52,071 nt of DNA from Planoprotostelium fungivorum (lineage: Eukaryota > Evosea > Variosea > Cavosteliida > Cavosteliaceae). Of this stretch, positions 1-12,840 are shown in pieces (positions within the stretch are counted from its first letter, which is position 1; each line of letters begins with the position of its first letter). The stretch lies in the NCBI GenBank assembly GCA_003024175.1, contig MDYQ01000197.1, positions 1 through 52,071 on the forward strand, in the 5' to 3' direction. A model generated the notes under the pieces. It had not been told where the DNA came from. It did not search any database and saw only the letters and a program-made list of their open reading frames with translations. The position numbers were made by a program, and so were the translations under genes.

Positions 1-1569
1 CGAAACTTGACCACGAAGAAACCACACTCTTTCCTCTTCATCCACAACCAATCGAACACGAAGGGAGATCTGGACTCTACGAAGACCATCCCTCTCGGTC
101 AGGCAGGAGATGGTAACGCCATCCTCCTCGGCAACAAGCACGACGTGCTTGTGACGTCACTGCCCATCCAGCAAGAGTATTTGGACTACTGGACCAACAC
201 ATTGAAGTTGACCATCCCCCAAATCTTTGTCCCCAAGACATTCGACACCGATCTCCTCCAGTCAGTCGTCAACCACAAGGAAGACCTCATCGAATTCATC
301 CAACAGAAGCAGAAGGAGGGTAAGGTTCAGAAGGACGTCATCCTCTCCGTCTTCGAAGCCGATGAGAGGGATATCGAACTGTTGGAGGTGACCCTTCTTT
401 TGATTGGACGATTTAAATTCATTCTGATCTCGATGCAGACTCTGAAGAAAGCTGGCCTCGGAGACGATCTGACCTCTGAGTGCAATTACGATCTCCTCAC
501 ATTGGGTAACAAGGATGGATTTAGAGAATTCTGTCACGAACATCAAGTCACTCAACTGCCCGGTGGAACCTTCAAAGACGTCGAAGAGCTCGAAAAGTTT
601 GTCATCGGACAGCATGAACAGAGACACACGGTCGTCATCAAATCACCTCACGGCATCGGTGTGGACGAGCATGATGATCTCATGTCTAAATCATGTGCAG
701 GTGGTGGCGGTCAACTCCGTCTGAAGCCACCCAAGAAGGAAGAGATCGAGAAGGTGAAAGAGGGGTCCAAGACAGCGAAATGGCAGGAGACCGTGAGAGA
801 GTGGATCTCAAAGGAAAAGGCAGTCGAAGCGGAACAATTCGCAGATGCACCGGAGAGAGAGATGGTCGTCGACATCTATATCGATCCCACCGATGAGCAT
901 CATGCCGCCGTTGTCTTCGATCAGCTGGTGAAGAACGAAAACGAAGAAGAAGGCATGGCTTATTACGGAGCAAAATATCCTTCCATCGCAAAGGAAGCCG
1001 AACAGACCATCATGAAGCAGGTAAATGTCACGTAGTTCGGGATAAACCCTAAAACCGATGTACAGGTCGAAGACACTGTGGCACCTGCTCTCGTGAAGGC
1101 CGGATATAGAGGGCCCGCTGGAATCGATGTCCTGTGGAATCCTCTTCATTTCATGGAGCTGAACATGCGAACGGACGCCATCACTTACGTGAAGCATCTC
1201 ACCGGTGAGTTCCCGCCAACCCCTCGATTCAAATTTTGAATCCACACAGATCGTCTTGGAAAGAACTTGTACCAGACCCAGCCCGGATCGACCGCCTTCA
1301 TGTCTCTGGTCAACCTACCCTTGGATCTGGCTCCAGCTCAACTCTTTCAGCAGCACGCGGACGCTTTGTCCGTGACAGAAGAAGGAGTCTTCGCTCTGTC
1401 GAATCCCAACCGCCAGAGGTGGGGCTTCTATGATGTAGTGGCCGTCAGCCCGAAGGGAAGAGCTGCAGCGGAGGAGGTGATGAAGAAGGGATTGGAGAAG
1501 ATATGGGGGAAAGAGAAGGCGGAACACTTCCTCAAGGTGGTCTACGTCCCTGGAACGGCTAAAGAATAG
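1..1569 (+). CDS. ATP-grasp ligase-like protein, 5' partial
   Basis: The reading frame is already open at base 1, so the N-terminus lies outside the window; 492 residues are visible. Three exons are joined by introns 1021-1065 and 1205-1249. The C-terminal half looks like an ATP-grasp fold of the pre-ATP-grasp/PGM1-like peptide-ligase type. A lysine strand VVIKSPHGIGVDEHDD lies near 630-680, followed by an acidic metal-binding end with GPAGIDVLW and MELNMRT near 1110-1170. In ATP-grasp enzymes these segments bind Mg-ATP and activate a carboxylate. The substrate cannot be told from the sequence. The N-terminal 200 residues would be the pre-ATP-grasp domain. The stop TAG is followed at once by an ATAAATGA stretch that may act as a poly(A) signal. 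The family call is moderate; that this is a real, expressed-looking gene is fairly certain. Confidence 0.7.
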
Positions 1570-1764
1570 ATAAATGAGACGATCCGGAATCGACTGGGTT
1601 GAAATGGTTCATGTTGTGATGAGATAAATGACCGAAAATGATTTTTCTCGTCTACAGTGCCATTGTCTGCGGAACGTTTCAAAAACTTTCCGCTGGTGGA
1701 CAATGTCAAAGACAATCTTCTTACTCTCTCTTCACATCAGAAACCCCACCGACAACACTTCAAC

Positions 1765-2550
1765 ATGCGATCCAGTCATTCCACCGCTCACCACTATCCC
1801 ATCTTCTCTCACCGACAAGTCATCCTCGACACCATTCGAGACAATCAGATCGTCATCATAGACTCTGAGAAAGGCTGCGGAAAGACCACACAGATCCCCC
1901 AATATGTCCATCAAGCAGGCCACGCCCGCATCGGTATCACTGAGCCTCGCCGAGCCCTCGCCGTGGCAGCCGCCAAACGCGTTGCCGAGGAGACCACCTT
2001 GACTTTGGGCCAAGGTGTGGGGTATAAGAATCTGCACGAGGATTGTACGAGCACTGGAACGAACATCAAGTACATGACGGATGGAGTGCTTCTCAGAGAA
2101 ATCACTAGAGAGCCCAATTTGGATGGATACGATGTCGTCATCATCGATGAGGCACACGAGAGGACACTGTACACGGATATACTCTTTGGTCTTCTGAAGG
2201 GTGTCGCTGAGAGGAGGAAAGACATCAAGATCATCATCTCGTGCGATGACGGATTGGATACTGGCAGGCTCCTCGACTATTTCAAAAGTGCCGCAGCGGT
2301 CAGCTTGCCAGATAAGAAGATCGTACCAGAGATCCTTCGCACTGATCTGAGTACCACTTTGATCCTCCTCAAATCTCTCGGCATAGAAGATCCCCTTCAA
2401 TTTGACTTCTTCGAGGACATCCATGATGAACAACTTCAGCGGGGCCTTGAGAAGATGAGAGTCTCTGGCTACATCGATGAGAGAGGAGAGCTCACTCGTG
2501 AGGGTAGAGAGAAGATAGACTTTCAATTAGACCCTGTGCAGTGTGCATAG
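1765..2550 (+). pseudogene. DEAH-box RNA helicase remnant lacking its RecA2 domain (Prp2/DHX16-like)
   Basis: One open frame runs from about 1642 (after an in-frame stop at 1639) to 2550; the first in-frame ATG is 1765. It carries the DEAH-helicase motifs of RecA1 in order: motif I GCGKTTQIPQ, Ia TEPRRALAVAAAKR, Ib YMTDGVLLRE and II DEAHER. Motif III, normally SAT, is degraded to SCDDGLD. Shortly after, DYFKSAAAVSLPDKK jumps straight to IVPEILRTDL, the start of the winged-helix/ratchet region, and ends at FQLDPVQCA. About 200 residues holding motifs IV-VI (with QRxGRAGR) are missing, as are the C-terminal OB-fold and the long N-terminus of Prp2-type helicases. Such a protein could bind but not cycle ATP as a helicase. 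The absence of internal stops suggests either recent decay or a retained truncated derivative. A cryptic upstream exon ending at the CTACAG at 1652-1657 is possible. Confidence 0.7.
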
Positions 2551-2712
2551 CTAAGAGAATAAAATAGATGGATACACGATTTATTCTGTCGATTTGGTTT
2601 GTAGAAACGGAACAACCCGCACGCGGCTCGGGAAATCACAATTTCTCCGGGCCAACAGGTGAGCGACACATCCTTCAACTGGTCTCTAAAGATTTATTAG
2701 ACCTCACATCAA

Positions 2713-5700
2713 ATGGCTACCCTTCCAATCCCTCCTCCGCTTCAGCCCCGTCAGTATCACTCTTCAAAGCTGTTCACCTTTGCAGGTGGGCTCGTCGAGG
2801 GTGAGGCGAGGGACATCAAGAAGCAAGCCGTTCCACTGCCCGGTTAGTCATCGTGATGGAGGTGTCGATTGGCTGACATGATATTGTGTAGGATCTGAGA
2901 TCGAGGGCTACTCCGCCATCTACCGTAACGTCAACTCTGTAAAAGAGCTGTTGGTCTCTCTCGATCCCGTGAAATATACGACCTTGTATGACAACTTCAA
3001 TCTAGGTGCCTAATGTTCTCGTTCAATCTTGACAAGATCCATATCCTCACCTTCGAAATAGGTCTCAGCCGTGGTGCTAATCGCCCTCTGTTGGGTCACC
3101 GTCGCTTCGATCCCGCCACAAAGGTAAGAAGACCTTTCCATTTGATCCGTAACTCACATCTCTTTAGACATGGTCAGAATACCTGTGGCAAACATACGGC
3201 GAGGTAAATCATCACCTCACTCCATAACATCTGATTGAATCTTTAGGTCGATGCCAGACGTACCAACTTTGGTGCCGGTCTGTTGAGAGTCCGCGAGGAA
3301 GTTGGTCTTCTCCACAGCAAGCAAGGAAAGCTCAAGGTATCTCCCTCTCCCTCATCTCATCTGATCCTCTATAGGGATGGTCCGATCACTTTGTCGGTCC
3401 AGAGGGTTTTACTGTCGCTCTGTGGTCGCAGAACAGACCCGAGTGGTTCATCGCTGATGCCGCCAACATGGCTTACAACAACGTCACTGTTGCCCTCTAC
3501 GACACCCTCGGCGCTGATTCCGTAGAGTGAGGGGTTCGGGATCGGAGTTCGAAATTGATTGGTTGTAGATACGTCGTCGGACACTCAGAATCTACCATCT
3601 TGATCTCATCCGCCGCTCACGCCGCCGATGCATTGATGATCATCGGCAAGTTGCCCAGCATCAAGGCCATCATCGTGATGGACGATGAGGAAGTCGCTGC
3701 TCCCAACGAGCCCACCGGCCTCGACCACTTGGCCAGGTGACCTCATCCACACATCACATGATGTCATCATCTCACCTCCATCAGATGGGCAAAGTCCGTC
3801 AACGTCCGTCTCTACGGCTTCGGAGAGGGTGACATCTCCACGAAATCTCCCTCGCATCTCTGACACTCCTCCAGTGGAAGCCCTCGGCATCAAGTTCCCA
3901 CGGGCACACATCCGTCCCAGGCCAGAGCACGTTGCCAGCTTGTGCTACACCTCCGGAACCACCGGACACCCCAAGGGTGCCATCTTAACTCACCGCTCCC
4001 TCTTGGCTGCCGCTCACGACGCTTACTCCAGAATCGATGCGGCCCGTCTCATCGCTGACGGCTCCAGGACCCTCTTGTCTTACCTTCCACTGGCTCACAT
4101 CTACGAGAGAACTGTGGAGAACTACTGGGTATCTGCTGGACAGGCCATCGGTGAGTCATGATGATGATGATGGTGATGGTGATGGTGATGGTGATGGTGA
4201 CGGTGGACGTGTAGGATACTTCCACGGTGATCTGTTGGGCATTGTAGATGACGTACAAGCTCTCAAGCCATGGTTCTTCCCCAGTGTCCCACGACTTCTC
4301 AACCGTGTCGTCGCCGGTGACATTTTATTTTCATTTATTGTTTTTTCGTCTCACATGTTCAGGTGTCAAGGCGAAATTAGACGTACCGGGTTTGAAGGGA
4401 GCTCTCGTCAAGAAGGCTCTGAGTGACAAGTACTACAACTTGGAGACCAAGGGACAAGTCACACACGCCGTGTGGGACGTTCTCCTGGGAAAGGTGAGAT
4501 TTGATGGAGAATCTGTGGAGTCATCCTGGGACAGGTCAGAGATGCTTTGGGAGGAAACATCGGACTCATCATCTCCGGTGCCGCTCCCATCGCCCCAGAT
4601 ACTCTCAAGTTCATCAAGGTCGCTTTCCGAACAAATGCCGTAGAAGGTGAACGATCCTCCATCTACACCGTTGTAGATCGAATTTTCAATCATTTCACCG
4701 GTGTGACATTCAAACAGGTTACGGAGCAACTGAAACTTGCGCTGTTGGAACTGTTCAATTGGACAAGGACAACATGGGTGGTGTTGGTACTGTCTGCACA
4801 CCCTGCGAGGTATAGACACCACTTGATGACTGAACCTGACATCCATTCAGATGAAATTGAGAGACATCCCCGAGATGAACTACACCACCAAGGGACCCAT
4901 CAAGCGTGGAGAATTACTCATCCGCGGTAACAACATCTTCTCCGGGTATTTTATTCACGTTCTACAACCCGCCGACCCGTTGCAGGTACTACCTCGACGC
5001 CGCCAAGACCAACGAGGCCTTAGACAAGGAAGGTTGGTACCACACTGGTGACGTGGCATCCATCGACGAGGCTGGTGAGCTTCATTTCACCTCTTCATCC
5101 ACTCATTTCTGCAGGTCGAGTTCGGATCATTGACAGAGTGAAGAACATCTACAAGCTGGGTCAGGGAGAGTACGTCGCACCGGAGAAATTAGAGGTCTCT
5201 CTCATGAACGAGCTGCCCTTCATCGCCCAGATGTTCATCCACGGTGCGTACCGTACGTACCGACGGGGAGCTGACGAGCGGCAGGTGACAGCTTACGCAA
5301 CCACTTGGTCGCCATCTTAGTGGCTGATCCAGAGAGGTTCGCCACACTGGCAACGAACGTTACGGGTAAGTCTGTTACCGCGACGGACGTGAAAGTCCTC
5401 ACCGAGGCCGCCAAACACCCCAAGGTAACGTCTCTCCTCTTTGACTCTCGTTCTAAACATGTTCAGGTCACTCAACACATCTTGAACGAGTTAGAGAGGG
5501 CCGGAAGAAGCCTCAAATTCGCCGGTTATGAAGTTCCGAAGCAGGTGAGATGGAGGGGAAGAGGGTGATCTCTAACGTGTAAAGATCCACGTCATCCTGG
5601 AGCCATTTGCGGGAGACCTCCTGACACCCACCATGAAGTTGAAGAGGAACGTCGCCGCTCAGTTCTTCAAGGACATCATCGAGGGACTGTACTCTAGCTA

Positions 5701-5752
5701 CCAGGAGAAGAACACCACCAAGGGCCCCGGTGACATCACCGCTAAGCTTTAG
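2713..5752 (+). CDS. Long-chain acyl-CoA synthetase (ACSL family)
   Basis: About 19 short exons give a protein of roughly 730 residues starting [11 protein letters not shown]. It activates long-chain fatty acids to acyl-CoA through an acyl-AMP intermediate for lipid synthesis and beta-oxidation, usually on ER, peroxisome or lipid-droplet membranes. Diagnostic motifs are the AMP-binding loop [17 protein letters not shown] (around 3940-4000), [10 protein letters not shown] formed across the intron ending near 4717, and the FACS signature [27 protein letters not shown] (around 5035-5155) with its conserved lysine-rich linker [14 protein letters not shown]. The C-terminal catalytic lysine region TMKLKRN is near 5630. 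No strong N-terminal membrane segment or PTS1 (end is AKL, only loosely similar to SKL) is seen. The intron at about 4152-4214 is filled by a GATGGT-type microsatellite. The start was chosen as the first ATG continuous with conserved N-terminal ACSL sequence. Confidence 0.93.
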
Positions 5753-5824
5753 ATAAACATAGAGATCCTGTTACTTATATCTCTCTGTGAAGACAGAAGA
5801 AGAGTCTTTGTTTGTGTGTTCTTA

Positions 5825-6496
5825 TTAAAACATGACGGCAACAGCTGCAGCCAAGCAGAGTCCAGCAGAGAGGACGGAGGCAGAGGAGTGGCTCTCGGTG
5901 GCAGCGGCGGGGCTGAAGGTCTGGTTGGGTCTGACGGGGAAGGTGGCATCTTTGGTGGTGGACGATGAAGAAGATGAGGTGGTGCTCTCCTGCTCGCAGT
6001 TTCTTCCAGCCTTTCCGGTCAGAACGCAGTAACCCGAGGCACACTGGTGGTCGGTTCCACAGTAAAATCCGTCGGTGTAAGAGGTTCCATTCTCAACGCA
6101 GCAGTGGAGGTCGCGGGCAGAGTTGTTGTAGAAGCAGTTGATCTGCTCTACGACGGAGTAGGTCTCACAGGCGGTCTCGTTGGCGGCCTCGGAAGCTACG
6201 GGGACGAAAGTAGAGGAGGTCGTAAAAGTGGAAGAAGTGGACTCGGTGGAATAGGTGGACTCGGTGGAAGAGGTGGAGTAGGTGCTGCTGGTGGTGCTCG
6301 TGCTGTTGGCCGTGGCTGCTTCGGTCTGATTGGTAGTGCTGTTGGAGGCTGCGAAAGTTTGCGTGGTGGTAGTCTCCGTGGAGTTCTGTGCGACTGTACG
6401 GGTGTCATTCGAAATTCAAATCTCAAAAGAGGCGGGAGACTCACGGACGGCAGTGAAGGCCACAAGAAGAAGGATTGCAGTGCTGAATTTAGTCAT
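5825..6496 (-). CDS. Small secreted/GPI-like Ser-Thr-rich protein
   Basis: Two exons (intron 6394-6444) give 206 residues. The N-terminus MTKFSTAILLLVAFTAVLA is a classical signal peptide with probable cleavage before QNSTE. It is followed by about 60 Ser/Thr/Asn residues rich in STYST and N-x-S/T sequons, a stalk likely to be heavily glycosylated. A cysteine-rich core follows (CETYSVVEQINCFYN, CCVENG, FYCGTDHQCASGYC, NCEQ), with spacing suggesting a small disulfide-stapled domain. A second Ser/Thr stretch then precedes a C-terminal hydrophobic tail (SAGLCLAAAVAVMF), as expected for a GPI-anchor signal. No family is recognised. It probably sits on the plasma membrane or cell coat. It converges with the ACSL gene (72 bp between stops) and diverges from CLN3. 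Confidence 0.82.
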
Positions 6497-6926
6497 GTTT
6501 GAGTGTTCGGTTAGTTGTACAACGTTTGTCGTTTGTGTTCGTGGGGTGTGTGATCGTAGGAATGAATGGTAGGTGGGTCTAATTCTCAACGTCCTCCATC
6601 TCTTGGAATGAGGAATTGTGTGGACCTCCCAAACTTGGAAGACAGGGTTTCCTCTGGTACTTTGAAGTTGATGTCGTCAACCGGAATCAGTACACCTTTG
6701 GAGGACGCACATCATGAACAAATTGTCTCTTTAAATGAGACACATCGATATAGTACGCAAAGGTGGGGGTGTGACACACGATTCGATCTTTGGTGAACTT
6801 GTGGTACTGGCGGAAATGAGAATAAAAGGAATTAAATTCATGCGAGGAAAAAGTTGAGGACAATACAACTGTCAGTACTGCTGGCTTCGCGACGGTTTTC
6901 TCATCCACAACCACCAGATACGAATC
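6497..6926. other. Divergent intergenic region between secreted protein and CLN3
   Basis: This 430-bp stretch separates two divergently transcribed genes and should hold both promoters. It contains short open frames in several phases but none with a signal peptide, conserved motif or intron structure. I see no recognisable RNA gene or repeat. Confidence 0.5.
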
Positions 6927-8781
6927 ATGGGGAGAGACAACTCGTACGACCGCTTAGGTTCTGATGAAGAGAATGATTTTCTACCGAAGGATGTTGGACC
7001 CAGTGAGACCTCCATGTTTGGAATGTCCATTTCTGATGTCGCACAGGAAGGTTCGTGCGTGACCTCATCGGCTTCTTCATCTTGGGTTTGTTGAACAACT
7101 TTGCTTATGCAGTGATGTATTCTGCCGCCTCTGAAATCGTCGATCCTTACAATCTGCCCCTCGCCGTTGTCGTTCTCTTCAACATGTTACCAGGATTCAT
7201 ATCAACGGTGACATCCCCATTTTCATACGCTAAAACTGACCATCGCAGTTGATTGCCCCGTTTTTTGTCGATGTCATTCCTTACTGGTCAGTCCTTCCTA
7301 TCCATCCATCCATCTTTTTCAAAAGAAAAGCGGTCTTTTCATCTGACTCTTTCACAGGATTAGAGTCGTCTTCGTATCCGCTAGTGCCATCTTTGGATTC
7401 ATTTTCGTTGCCCTCCCCGCCGAGCTGAGGTTCCTGGATGGACATAATGCAGGTCAACTGGCCATCATCCTCTTTGGAGTGAGTCTCGGCAGCATCAGTT
7501 CCTCTTTCGGCGAGATCACTTTCTTGTCTTACTCTGCCACCTATCACAAGTGAGTCCATCGACATGTTTGTCACACTCATTCGTCACAGGAGCGTGATCT
7601 CTGCTTTCAGTTCGGGAACGGGTGGTGCAGGTACGTCACGTCTTCTGATCTCATGGACGCACGTCCATCTCGTATGACAAGATGGTCGTTGATCGTGCAA
7701 AGGTATCGCCGGTTCGTTCAGTTACATGCTGTTGAAGGAGGTCATCGGTCTCAGCCTCCAGACCACCCTCTACATCCTCTGCCCATTTCCCATCATCTTG
7801 GCCCTCAGCTACTTCTTCATCTTGTCAAAACCAGAAGACAGACTCGTGAGCATCGTGTTGCATCATGAACATCTGATCTGATGCGATCAGTTACCCGCCG
7901 TGGGAGAGAACAGCAATCTGATCCCAGCCATTCCAGACAGGATGGAAGGTGATGTGTCATGCGATGTCAGAGATGGCTGATCCACGACAGACCCCGAAGA
8001 CAAGAGAAGTCTGACGCTGCACGAGAGATTCGTTCTCATCGTGGTGAGTGCATCTTCCATCACATGATTCACGATCACCATCATCATCATCGATCGTGCT
8101 GATGGTCACGTCAGAAACTGTTACCCTTCACTACTCCTCTCTTCTTGGTCTACTTCATGGAGTACCTCATCAACTCCCTCTTTGTCTTCCTTCTCTTCCC
8201 CGATCAGACTGATATCCCCAAATTGAGGCAGGACAAGTTCATCTACACGACCTACATCACCATCTACCAAGTCGGTGTCTTCATCAGCAGGTGAGAGAGA
8301 GAAGAGAAGCAACTCCTCACCTCTTCAGATCCTCCGTGGAGCTGTTGCCCATTCGCAATCTGTGGTTTCCCGCCATCGCACAGGTTTGAATTTTGAACGT
8401 ACGTTCAGCCGCTGAACGATTGTAGACGATCAATTGCATCCTCGTTTTCACTTTCATCCTGAAGCATTACCTTCACAACCACGCCGTGTGGTTCGTATTC
8501 GTCCTCGTACTGTGGGAAGGTACATCAACATCTGTCCTTTAGACATCTCACATCTGACAGGTTTCATGGGTGGAGCCATCTACGTCAACACCTACTGGAG
8601 GGTGTCTCAAGAGTTCAAGGGAAGAGAGAAGGAGTTCTGTCTGGGTGCGATTGCCATGTCTTACGGCCTCAGTATCACAATCGCCGCCCTCGTCTCTATC
8701 TTCATCACCCAACCTCTCTGTGGATGGCAGCCCAAAGAAGGAGAATTTGGTTTCCCCGAAGCTTGCAAGAAGAACAAATAA
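6927..8781 (+). CDS. CLN3: Battenin (CLN3) lysosomal/endosomal membrane protein
   Basis: About 13 exons encode a multi-span membrane protein of roughly 430 residues. CLN3 is a lysosomal membrane protein; in animals its loss causes juvenile Batten disease, with defects in vesicle traffic and glycerophosphodiester clearance. Family blocks are clear: RRFVRDLIGFFILGLLNNFAYAVM near 7050-7110; the SSFGEITFLSYSATYH block near 7500-7550 followed after an intron by VISAFSSGTGGAG; FFILSKP near 7815; LVYFMEYLINSLFVFLLFP near 8145-8205; YQVGVFISR SSVEL near 8270-8340; and GFMGGAIYVNTYWRVS near 8560-8615. The N-terminus is a short acidic cytosolic tail with EENDFLP, a plausible sorting signal. The first intron (7003-7046) restores the frame from the ATG at 6927 to the first membrane span. 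The gene ends 27 bp from the stop of the convergent VKOR gene, so their 3' ends must overlap. Confidence 0.95.
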
Positions 8782-8808
8782 AATCCGAGACTTGGTCATT
8801 TTATTTTT

Positions 8809-9815
8809 CTACAGACGGCAGCCTGAAAACTCTTCGAGCCGTGAGAAGCTCTGGAAGCCGAGGACTCTCTCTTCCTTTCCTTCTCGCTTCTTGACCCACG
8901 TGGGTGTGTCTGTTTCGATATTCAGCATGAAGAAGCAAGATGATGAAGACGATCACCTGTTATCTTCTCGGCTTCACATTCTGCTTGTCGTGTCTCACAA
9001 TTGATGTATCTCAAGTTGGAGAAAGAGTCACCGAAGATCTGTTTCTGGCGCTGGCAGCTGATGCAACCGTCGGCTCCCCACACGGAGACACCATTGTCTG
9101 TCATACACTGCGTGAACTTTTCTAACTTGGCGGCAGGGACACCCGGTTGGAGGTTCAAGAGCACGATGATGAGGATGTGAGCTGCGATGACGGTGTAGAT
9201 CATCTTACGTAAGACATACATGGACCTGGAAATGTGAGCTGATGGAACGATGTGATCTTTCATGATTCACTTGTAAGCGAGGTCGATGGTGATGGTCTGA
9301 TTCAGGTTTCGGTTCATCATCCAAGAGACAGCCACGTTGGAGATGACGAGAACGTGAACTATGGTACAGGCTGGGCAGATCGCACCCACTCTATATTCTG
9401 CGTAGATGAAGTAGAATACGGAACCTAAGCCAACGCTGGACCACACAAAATGACAGACGGTCCAAGGAATGATTTCCGGTGATACAGTCATGCTGATAAT
9501 AATTCAACCACTCGTTGCAGTGAGGATGAGTTCAATTAGAAAGTCTCACTTTGCGATCTTGAATGAGATATAGAGGAGGGTGATGTACCAAGATGCACCG
9601 AAAATGGAGAGAGGAACACCGAACATGTAGGCCCACTCGGAGCGAGTGACTGCCGTACATGATACGTACGCGTTGATGTCACACATGGCCTCTCCTGGGT
9701 TCTTTGGCTCGGCGTAATGTTCGTGAATGAGATACAGTGATATACATAACCCTATGACACAGAGTAATATGCTGACGATGAGATTGGACCGAAACTTGGT
9801 CTTGATGTGTGGCAT
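8809..9815 (-). CDS. VKOR-thioredoxin fusion protein (disulfide-forming membrane oxidoreductase)
   Basis: Four exons (9815-9550, 9492-9271, 9225-8957, 8909-8809) give 285 residues. The N-terminal part is a vitamin K epoxide reductase fold with four or five membrane spans. The loop cysteines lie in CDINAYVSC and are followed by the characteristic Ser/Thr (TAVTRSEW), then the quinone-site pair CPAC in AICPACTIVHV. The C-terminal part is a thioredoxin-like domain with an active-site pair in GCISCQRQKQIFGDS, and the family's cis-proline loop TDTPTWV is supplied by the last exon. This architecture is known from bacteria and plants (LTO1): the Trx domain accepts electrons from substrate proteins and VKOR passes them to quinone. 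An ER, periplasm-like or plastid-type location cannot be judged here. AAAAATAAAATG directly after the stop is a likely poly(A) signal. Confidence 0.9.
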
Positions 9816-9967
9816 GATCGATTGGATGTGATGATTCCAAACGTCAATAAATTATCCATCTACAAGCCGACGCCGCACGTGTTCACCTCCAAGGCCTGAG
9901 GCCGTGCAGTGCACGAGGTCTATACTCTTCTGTTCTCGTTCGATTTTATTGAAAGTACACCGATGGA

Positions 9968-11519
<1,552 letters not shown>

Positions 11520-11627
11520 CTTAGCCTAGCTGTGGCGGGCCGGTTTTGAGCAGATTTGAACTACAACTCGAGACCTGAAATTGGGTTTATTTTCGACGCA
11601 CGACCCCATCCACACTACCACGAAGTA

Positions 11628-12840
11628 ATGGACTATCTCTTACCTGGTTTGAGTCGAACATCTCCCCCTCCAATCAGAAGGAGGAGTCATTCCGATGCAG
11701 ATGCAGGACTTTCAGAGGGAGACGATACGACGACCGATAATGTCAATGTGAGAGACGAATGTGAATTCGATGGCTTATCAAGTGGTTCAGATGTTAAAAG
11801 CCAGGAGAAATGAGAGTTTCAATAATCTGATGGAGAATCTGGAGGCATTAGCTAGTGCCGCTGGTTTAAAAGATCTCCCCACGGTGATTGCCTCACAATC
11901 ATGCATTACGAAATATTTACAGAGATGCAGCCCTCCCCCAAAGTTGTATCATTGTGGAAGTCCTTTGTAGATTTCGCTTTCCAAGGCAGTGTCATCGATC
12001 TGGCCGTAGGTATCATCATCGGAGGTGCTTTCGGAAAACTGGTCAATTCCCTCGTCAATGATATGATCATGCCACCCATCGGGTAGCTGCTCATTTCCAT
12101 CGTTCCATCTTCTCACCTCCATGCAGATGGCTCCTGAGTGGTGTCGACTTTGCCAACATCTACTTCCTCTTGAAGAGGGGAAGAAAGGCCAAACTGACTC
12201 ACGCCCAATACAAGTCTCTCAACCACGCCCGCGAGGACGGTGCCGTCACAGTGAACGTCGGTGTCTTTCTTAACTCAGTCCTCAACTTTGTCGTCATCTC
12301 GACCATCGTCTTTACATTCGTGCGAACCATCCACCAGCAACAGAAGAAAGGCATGGGAAAACAGAAGAAGTGTATCTACTGTCTCAACAAGATCCATTTT
12401 CGGGCCATTCGGTGAGCCATGTCTTTACGTCCTCCATCTGATGCATGTGAAGGTGTCCGTGTTGCACTTCGACTTTAGAGCCCGAGTCCGGACGTAGCTC
12501 GCCCGAACTCATCGAGAGCCAACACATGCATCGGGCGATGGAGGAGAGCAGCGATGAAGAAGATGGAGAGATGAAGTCGAGAACGCCAGTGATGAAGGTT
12601 TACAAGAACAAGATGCCAAATAAGGTGATGACTCTCAACGGTGGGTTCATCGAGAAGGAGATGAAGTGTCTGTTGTTGTAGTCTTACGCTCTGGTAGGTT
12701 CTCAAGCAAAACCTCAAAAGACAGTTGAGGGAGACCCAATGAAGAGAAAGAGGCGGCCTTCTATACCTCAGCCACAACATCCGGCCGCCCGTCTGAAGGA
12801 ACTACATCTGCACACGTTGCCACTGCATCACCTTCCTTGA
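11628..12840 (+). CDS. Large-conductance mechanosensitive channel MscL with eukaryotic extensions
   Basis: Six exons (introns 11748-11790, 11864-11922, 12083-12126, 12412-12452 and probably 12625-12681) give about 322 residues. The core is unmistakable Msc[20 protein letters not shown] and [18 protein letters not shown] (TM1 with the pore glycines), [13 protein letters not shown], and TM2 [20 protein letters not shown]. MscL opens under membrane tension to release solutes during osmotic downshock. After TM2 lies a CxxC...CPCC pair ([17 protein letters not shown]), a tail also found in some bacterial MscL proteins. An N-terminal Ser/Arg-rich segment of about 60 residues ([15 protein letters not shown]) and a basic C-terminal tail (MKRKRRPS) are extra. 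If the last intron is retained, translation stops at 12681 instead. A bacterial origin with later intron gain is likely; compartment is unknown. Confidence 0.9.

Noticed and set aside
4151-4214. GATGGT repeats as a coding His/Asp or regulatory tract
   Set aside because: They lie inside an ACSL intron with good GT-AG boundaries, so they are a simple microsatellite.
12475-12780. Reverse-strand 101-codon frame opposite the MscL C-terminus
   Set aside because: It is opposite coding exons in the MscL tail and shows no motif, so I treat it as a shadow.
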